A DNA stretch of 64,000 bases. Source: Paenibacillus tianjinensis. GTDB lineage: Bacteria; Bacillota; Bacilli; Paenibacillales; Paenibacillaceae. The DNA lies in assembly GCF_017086365.1 (NCBI RefSeq), contig NZ_CP070969.1, positions 5,668,001-5,732,000 on the forward strand. Direction: 5' to 3'. Under the pieces are notes generated by a model. That model was not told the origin of the DNA, did no database searches, and saw nothing but the letters and a program-made list of their open reading frames with translations. Within the stretch, counting starts at the first letter, position 1, and the number at the start of each line of letters is the position of its first letter. Shown here one piece after another: positions 58,798 to 64,000 of this stretch. The translations under genes and the position numbers were made by a program.

Positions 58798-59604
58798 ATG
58801 TCTGCCATTCAAATAAAGAAATACAGGAGCATTGCCAACCGCTCCCTGCAAAATGTGCTGGCCTACCGGACCTCTTACGTCATCGGCTTCCTGGCGAATG
58901 CCGTGAATCTGCTGGCGATCTACTTTTTATGGCATGGGATTTACAGCGGCCGGGCAGAGGTCGGAGGCTATAGCTGGGATCAGATGAAAACCTATCTGCT
59001 AGTCACCTTTTTGGCCAATTCCGTGCTCTCCTGGTACTCCGAAACGTCCATCTCCGGTAAAATCCTCGACGGAAGTGTTGCCGTAGATTTGCTGAAGCCG
59101 ATTGATTTCCAGACCGCCCGCTTCTCGGAGACACTTGGGGCCAGCTTACTCGAAGGCGGAATGAGTGCCATCCTGCTGATTCTGTTTGCTTCTTTTCTAT
59201 CGGGGATCACGCTTCCGCATTCGCTGCTCGTATATGTGCTGTTTGCCTTAAGCCTGCTTGGGGCGATTCTGGTGAAATTCGGCGTTGTGTATCTGGCGGC
59301 ATTGCTGTGCTTCTGGTCTACCGGCTCGATGGGCATCGTCTGGACCCGGATTGCTGTCACTAACCTGTTGTCCGGAGCGCTTGTGCCGCTGGCCTTTTTT
59401 CCGGACTGGCTGGAGCGGCTGGCGTTATATCTGCCGTTTCAGAGCATCATTCATACGCCGACCATGATTTTTCTGCAGCAGACCGGTACCCTGGAAAGTC
59501 TGAAGCTGATCGCGCTGCAAGCCTTCTGGGGAATTGCGTTATGGATCGCCGGCAAAGGCATGTGGAACTGGGCGGTCCGCCAGGTAACAATTCATGGAGG
59601 CTAA
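58798..59604 (+). CDS. ABC-2 family permease (COG4587-like)
   Basis: A 268-residue membrane protein with about six hydrophobic segments. It starts IQIKKYRSIANRSLQNVLAY with a short cytoplasmic amphipathic part, and has the ABC-2 pattern SVAVDLLKPIDFQ in a cytoplasmic loop and ALVPLAFFPDWLERLALYLP before the last segments. GGAGG lies about 13 bases before the ATG. It pairs with the next gene as the two halves of the pore. Confidence 0.88.
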   Translation: MSAIQIKKYRSIANRSLQNVLAYRTSYVIGFLANAVNLLAIYFLWHGIYSGRAEVGGYSWDQMKTYLLVTFLANSVLSWYSETSISGKILDGSVAVDLLKPIDFQTARFSETLGASLLEGGMSAILLILFASFLSGITLPHSLLVYVLFALSLLGAILVKFGVVYLAALLCFWSTGSMGIVWTRIAVTNLLSGALVPLAFFPDWLERLALYLPFQSIIHTPTMIFLQQTGTLESLKLIALQAFWGIALWIAGKGMWNWAVRQVTIHGG

Positions 59605-59624
59605 GTCGAAAGGAGTGATGACCG

Positions 59625-60422
59625 GTGCGGGTGTCACGAATGTTCTATCTGTACAGAAGGCTGTACGTGCAGCAGCTCAAGGCCATTCTCGAATATAATA
59701 AGGATTTCTACATCTTAATGTGCTCCGCGGCGCTAACACAGGTGCTGGGTTTTGTCTTCCTTTGGGTGATCTATGACCGGATTCCCGACATCAACGGCTG
59801 GCAATTCTGGGAAGTGACGTTTATGTATGCGATGATTTTTGTGACTGAGGGCGTGGGCTCGTTATTTTTTGAAGGCACCTGGCGGATGGGCAGACTGGTA
59901 AATATGGGCGAGCTGGACCGTTATCTGCTGCGGCCGGTACCTGTAGTACTGCAGGTCTTTTGCACAGGTATCGGAATCAACGGCCTCGGCAACCTGCTCA
60001 TCGGCGGAGTGATTATCTGGCAATCGCTGGTTCACGGGCATATCCACTGGACTCTGGGCAAAATCACCATTACCCTCCTGCTCCTGCTTACAGCGGTGAT
60101 TATCCGGGTATCGATCAATCTGGCTGCCAATTCGGCTGCCTTCTGGATCAAAAACGCCGGCAATGCTTTTCCGCTGATGGTGCATAATCTGGCTGACCTG
60201 GCCAAATATCCGCTCACGCTGTTTCCGCAGGCGATTCGAGTGTTCGTCTCGACTGTACTCCCTTATGCTTTCATCAGCTTCTACCCGGCAACCTATATTT
60301 TCGGCAAAAGCGATTGGTCCGGCTGGTGGATGCTCGCTCCTGTCGCGGCGCTGGGAAGTGCGGCGGCCGCGTATGGCATCTTCCGCTTCGGGCTTTCGCG
60401 CTATGAGAGTACAGGAAACTAA
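59625..60422 (+). CDS. ABC-2 family permease (COG3694-like)
   Basis: Second permease of the trio, 265 residues, about six membrane segments. MFYLYRRLYVQQLKAILEY starts the protein; GELDRYLLRPVPVVLQV is the counterpart of the loop in the first permease, and YPLTLFPQAIRVFVSTVLPY precedes the last segments. It starts with GTG, nine bases after AGGAG. Together with the two genes upstream it forms a complete but uncharacterised exporter. Confidence 0.88.
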   Translation: MRVSRMFYLYRRLYVQQLKAILEYNKDFYILMCSAALTQVLGFVFLWVIYDRIPDINGWQFWEVTFMYAMIFVTEGVGSLFFEGTWRMGRLVNMGELDRYLLRPVPVVLQVFCTGIGINGLGNLLIGGVIIWQSLVHGHIHWTLGKITITLLLLLTAVIIRVSINLAANSAAFWIKNAGNAFPLMVHNLADLAKYPLTLFPQAIRVFVSTVLPYAFISFYPATYIFGKSDWSGWWMLAPVAALGSAAAAYGIFRFGLSRYESTGN

Positions 60423-60450
60423 GCGGCCCAAGCAAGTATTAAGCACAACA

Positions 60451-60487
60451 AATAAGAGCAGTGCGGAGATTCCGCACTGCTCTTATT
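60451..60487. terminator. Very strong bidirectional terminator
   Basis: AATAAGAGCAGTGCGGA pairs perfectly (17 bp) with TCCGCACTGCTCTTATT over a three-base loop, between the convergent ABC-2 trio and the RND pump gene. Confidence 0.92.
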
Positions 60488-60531
60488 ATTTACCATTACT
60501 GCGATATTCAGAGTTACCTTTCAAGCCTTGC

Positions 60532-63500
60532 CTAAGCGGCAGCTCCGGATTTGACAGCCCGCTTGCGTTCCTTGGCCGATTTGCGGAAATACAGCAGCTC
60601 ATAAATAGCCGGTACAACCAGCAGCGTAAGCAAGGTTGCTGCGGTTAAGCCGCCGATGACTACAATCGCCAGACTCTGCGAGACGATGCTTCCCTGCTCG
60701 GAATGTCCGAACAGAAGCGGCAGCATAGCGCAAATCGTGGCAATGGCCGTCATCAGAATCGGGCGCATCCGTGTGCCGGTTGCTTCCAGAATGGCTGCGC
60801 GGATTGTCATATGCTCCTCGTTCTGCTTAATCCGGTCAATCAGCACCACCGCATTCGTGACTACGATTCCTATGAGCATCAGCGCACCGAACAAGGCGGT
60901 GAAGTCCGGAGTAACACCTGAAATAATCAGCGCTACGATGGCACCGATGGCCGCAAGCGGCAGCGAGAACATAATAGCCAGCGGTGCACGCAGTGTCTTA
61001 AAGGTCAGCACCATGATCAGGTACACCAAACCGATGGAGATCAGCGCGGTCATTCCAAGATCGCTGAAGTCTCCGGCCTGGTCGGCAGAAGCACCTCCGG
61101 CAAACAGGGTTACACCTTCCGGCAGCGTGATGCTGTCCGTCTGTTTTTTGATATCGGCTCCGATTGCCGACACTTTCTTCGGATCAACCTCTGCGGTAAT
61201 GCGCACATAAGGCTTACCGTCCTTATGATAGAGCATCGCCGGCTGATCTGTGACTTCCAGAGAAGCAACATCAGAGAGCTGCTTCGGACCGCCCGCGGTC
61301 ATAATGGTGAGCTTTTGGAGATCCTCCTGCGACTGTGGTTTCAATACCGGCTCCAGCAAGACGGACGCCGGAGAACCATCGAGCTCCATCTGACCCAGCG
61401 GAACCGGGTTAAGCATTGCGCTCAGCTGCATGGAGATTTCCTGGGCGTTGGCTACTGCGGGATCAACCTTGAAGGCAAATACCGGTTTGGTATCCTCCAT
61501 ATTACTGCTGACCTTCTCCACGCCTTCTATACTTTCTATTTTGGACGCTGCCTCTTTCGCAACCTTATTAATTACGGCGAGATCATCGCCGACGATATCC
61601 ACATATTCACTCGTTGAAGTAGAGCCCATCATGCTGGCTTCATTCGCCGTCAGGGTTGCCCCGGCATAGCTGTCCTGCAGACCGCGGATATGGTCAAGGA
61701 AAGCCTGAGCATCAGCATCCTCCTTCATCATTACGGTATAGTCCACCTGAGTCAGCGAGGTTACACTGCCCCATCTGGCCGAATCCGCGCTGTTCCCGGA
61801 TTGCATGATCACCGTCTCCGCCTGCGGCTGGCCCATCATTTCCTGCTCCAGCTGTTTGCCCTTCTCCAGCACTTCCGTTACCGGAACATCGTTGGGATAG
61901 ACGAGCTGAACGGTTACCATACTGGCATCCGAAGCATTAAGCGCGCCCTTAGGCATATTAATATACGCGGCAATCGAACCGACCAGCAGTACGAGACCCA
62001 GTGTCAGCGTAATCCACTTGCGGTGAAGGTTCCATTCCAGGAAACGGCTGAACCACTTGGCAGGCTCATGCTCCTTCATCGACGAACCTCGCAGCAGCCA
62101 TGAGCTCAGAAGCGGCACCACGGTGAGCGCGACTACCAGGGAAGTGAGCAGGGAATAGGTTACCGTTAAGGCAAACGGCAGCAGGAAGGCCTGCAGGCCG
62201 CCGCGCAGCAGTCCCATCGGCAGGAAGACCGCGACCGTGGCAAGCGTCGAACTGGTAATCGCTCTGGCGACCTCACGGGTTGCACTGATCACCAGATCCT
62301 TCGAAAGGGGCTCCTTCTGCAGCCTCCGGTAAATATTCTCGATCACCACGATACTATCATCGACCAGACGTCCGACCGCAACGGCCACACCGCCCAGTGT
62401 AACAATGTTCAGCGTAATACCGGAAACATTAAGCAGATACAGCGTCACCGCTAGAGACAGCGGAATCGAGACAGCCGTAATCAGCGTAGCCCGGATATTG
62501 CGCAGGAACAGCAGAATGACGACCGTTGCGAACAAAGCACCGAGCAGAACCTCACGCATCATACTGTTAACCGAGGTGACCACCATATCGGAGGTGCTGA
62601 AGATCACGGAGAGCTCGGCATTTTTTACACTTTTATTAATACTGTCTGCAGTGTCACGTACCTTCTCACCCACATCAACCGCATTGGCACCCGCCTCTTT
62701 GGTGACTATGGCGAACAGCACATCCTTAGCATTCGAGCGGCTCACGCTCTCCTGGTCTACTTTTGCTTCCACGGCAGCAATATCCTGCAGGGTCACGCCG
62801 GCAGCTACGGGAAGCTTCTTGAGTGTATCGATGCTGTCAATCGAGGACACAACGTTCACATTGCCCGTCTGGCCGCCAATGGTCTGCTCACCGATGGATG
62901 CCGACACGCTGCGGCCTTGAAGCAGTCCCAGCACCTGGGCGGTGGATACTCCCTTGGCTGCCATCGCCTGCGGATCGAGCTTCACATTGACCTGCGGGCT
63001 GGTTTTTCCGTAGAGTGCTACACTGGCTACCCCGTCGATCTTCTGCAGCTCGGGAATGATCGTGTTCTCGGCGATCGCCAGATTATCCTTAGTAAGCCCC
63101 TCATCGAAAGACAGGGTCGCCTGGCTGACAGGAATCATCGAAGTGTTAAGCTGAACGATGAAGGGGTCCATAACTCCCTCCGGGAAATGCAATGCGCCGA
63201 CGGCCTTTTCAACCTCCTGCGCGGCTTCCTTCATATTGGTCTTCCCGTCAAAATAAATGTCAACCTGCGCATACCCGTCACCGGAAGTAGACATCTGTTC
63301 GGTTTTGCCTTTCACCGCTGAGGTTGCCGCCTCAATCGGCTTCGTCACATTACTTTCCATGGCATGGGCATCCTGGCCCGGGCCCAGTACGGTAACTGTC
63401 ACCTGCGGATTATCAGCCTCCGGCATAAATTCCATCGGCAATGAAGTATAACTCAGCATTCCCACCACAAGCGCCATAACGACCAGAAGACCCACAGCCC

Positions 63501-63537
63501 CCTTATTGCCGAATGACCATTTTGTTAACCACGTCAT
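60532..63537 (-). CDS. RND-family efflux permease (AcrB/SwrC type)
   Basis: A proton-driven exporter of 1001 residues. Two halves each have one N-terminal and five clustered membrane segments with a large outside loop. The proton-relay segment GGVAVAVGRLVDDSIVVIEN has the key Asp pair, and the second half has GALMLIGIVVTNAVVLIDRI. The start MTWLTKWSFGNKGAVGLLVV and SLPMEFMPEADNPQVTV are typical of the Gram-positive HAE-like branch that includes B. subtilis SwrC (surfactin export). GGAAGGGG precedes the ATG. No membrane fusion gene lies beside it in the window. Substrate unknown. Confidence 0.92.
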   Translation of the reverse strand: MTWLTKWSFGNKGAVGLLVVMALVVGMLSYTSLPMEFMPEADNPQVTVTVLGPGQDAHAMESNVTKPIEAATSAVKGKTEQMSTSGDGYAQVDIYFDGKTNMKEAAQEVEKAVGALHFPEGVMDPFIVQLNTSMIPVSQATLSFDEGLTKDNLAIAENTIIPELQKIDGVASVALYGKTSPQVNVKLDPQAMAAKGVSTAQVLGLLQGRSVSASIGEQTIGGQTGNVNVVSSIDSIDTLKKLPVAAGVTLQDIAAVEAKVDQESVSRSNAKDVLFAIVTKEAGANAVDVGEKVRDTADSINKSVKNAELSVIFSTSDMVVTSVNSMMREVLLGALFATVVILLFLRNIRATLITAVSIPLSLAVTLYLLNVSGITLNIVTLGGVAVAVGRLVDDSIVVIENIYRRLQKEPLSKDLVISATREVARAITSSTLATVAVFLPMGLLRGGLQAFLLPFALTVTYSLLTSLVVALTVVPLLSSWLLRGSSMKEHEPAKWFSRFLEWNLHRKWITLTLGLVLLVGSIAAYINMPKGALNASDASMVTVQLVYPNDVPVTEVLEKGKQLEQEMMGQPQAETVIMQSGNSADSARWGSVTSLTQVDYTVMMKEDADAQAFLDHIRGLQDSYAGATLTANEASMMGSTSTSEYVDIVGDDLAVINKVAKEAASKIESIEGVEKVSSNMEDTKPVFAFKVDPAVANAQEISMQLSAMLNPVPLGQMELDGSPASVLLEPVLKPQSQEDLQKLTIMTAGGPKQLSDVASLEVTDQPAMLYHKDGKPYVRITAEVDPKKVSAIGADIKKQTDSITLPEGVTLFAGGASADQAGDFSDLGMTALISIGLVYLIMVLTFKTLRAPLAIMFSLPLAAIGAIVALIISGVTPDFTALFGALMLIGIVVTNAVVLIDRIKQNEEHMTIRAAILEATGTRMRPILMTAIATICAMLPLLFGHSEQGSIVSQSLAIVVIGGLTAATLLTLLVVPAIYELLYFRKSAKERKRAVKSGAAA

Positions 63538-63750
63538 TTTTTAAATCCCCTTCCACCCCAGTATTTTAGTTTAGCTTCTTATGTCTGTATCCGTTATGTA
63601 TGAACTGCCGCTTTCTTGCTTTAGTGTAGTGTCTTTTGAGTAATGTCAAAACCGCCTGGCGGAGGGTTTCGTACTCCGTCTTAGGTCTGGGTTCTTCCCC
63701 CTCCCGGGACAGAGGAAAGTAAAATTCTAGGTGTCCTTACAAAAGAAAAG

Positions 63751-63774
63751 AAGAGCCCCGGTACTGGCTCTTCC
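63751..63774 (-). terminator. Terminator after the mutarotase-like gene
   Basis: GAAGAGCC at 63751-63758 pairs with GGCTCTTC at 63767-63774. On the minus strand TTTTC-TTTTG follows. Confidence 0.75.
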
Positions 63775-63823
63775 TTGTAAACTATCTATCCGGTTAACAC
63801 GATTGATTATACCGAAGAGTCTC

Positions 63824-64000
63824 CTACTCCAGATAAAACACCTCTCGAAGCGGCTCCATCGGCGTTTCTTCATTGAAATCAAACGATCCCTCCACCATCT
63901 TCGAGGTTATCGCGTTCCATCTGTTGCAGGCTTCGCTCTGGGCAATGTAGGCAAAGGCAGCCTCCTTATCTTCACATTCAAAGCAGTAGAAAAATTGATT
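63824..64000 (-). CDS. Probable L-rhamnose mutarotase (partial, 3' end only)
   Basis: The last 58 codons of a gene that enters from beyond the window. The translation has FFYCFECEDKEAAFAYIAQS, CNRWNAITSKMVEG and the ending PMEPLREVFYLE, which resembles the C-terminal strand and tail of the RhaM/DUF718 family of small dimeric sugar mutarotases. Such enzymes flip the anomers of L-rhamnose for catabolism. The start and neighbours are not visible. Confidence 0.65.
   Translation of the reverse strand, partial: NQFFYCFECEDKEAAFAYIAQSEACNRWNAITSKMVEGSFDFNEETPMEPLREVFYLE

Overview
The window looks like chromosomal DNA of a spore-former of the Paenibacillus group. The pcrB-pcrA-ligA order, split glycine decarboxylase genes gcvPA/gcvPB behind a tandem glycine riboswitch, TTG/GTG starts behind strong AGGAGG sites, a phosphatase with a copper-amine-oxidase-type stalk domain, and an S-layer-type glycan cluster all fit. 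This assignment is inferred from gene content, not from a database search. Most flanking genes are GC-rich, while the block from about 16.1 to 36.0 kb is clearly AT-richer.

Layout. 1-3.7 kb: alkaline phosphatase followed by an ABC ATPase and a His-rich FtsX/MacB-type permease (cut by the window edge). 3.8-9.1 kb: pcrB-pcrA-ligA. 9.3-10.1 kb: a phosphodiesterase-like membrane protein. 10.2-38.5 kb: a large surface-glycan locus. 38.7-44.8 kb: galU, a U32 peptidase, a small membrane protein and a sirohaem nitrite/sulfite reductase. 45.3-50.6 kb: uvrB and uvrA, separated by tandem repeats. 50.8-52.4 kb: a MotA/MotB-type stator pair. 52.6-57.4 kb: the glycine cleavage system. 57.8-60.4 kb: an ABC-2 transporter trio. 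60.5-63.5 kb: an RND efflux pump. 63.8-64 kb: the end of a probable L-rhamnose mutarotase gene.

The glycan locus resembles the S-layer glycosylation (slg) clusters of Geobacillus and Paenibacillus. It has a WsaP-like initiating sugar-phosphate transferase, rhamnosyltransferase-like enzymes, rfbABCD for dTDP-L-rhamnose, a WsaE-like methyltransferase/double glycosyltransferase, a WsaF-like transferase, the Wzm/Wzt exporter and an O-antigen-ligase-like protein with a helical repeat tail. One long minus-strand operon (32191 down to 16084) carries Wzm/Wzt and then an unusual module. That module is CDP-glucose synthesis and deoxygenation (rfbF, rfbG, rfbH), an SDR enzyme, a two-subunit transketolase, and GtrA, GtrB and GT-C proteins. 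I infer that it makes a CDP-linked 3,6-dideoxy sugar, possibly with a two-carbon branch added by the transketolase, and attaches it to the glycan outside the membrane through a lipid-linked intermediate.

The block has visible scars. The last 52 codons of an old rfbC survive directly downstream of its left end (15922-16080), although an intact rfbC lies at 35.3 kb. A frameshifted copy of the first 46 or so codons of the ligase-like gene lies at 32236-32374, next to an IS110/IS1111-family element. These show that the locus was built by cassette replacement. The non-coding DNA behind the transposase is a candidate bridge (seeker) RNA region.
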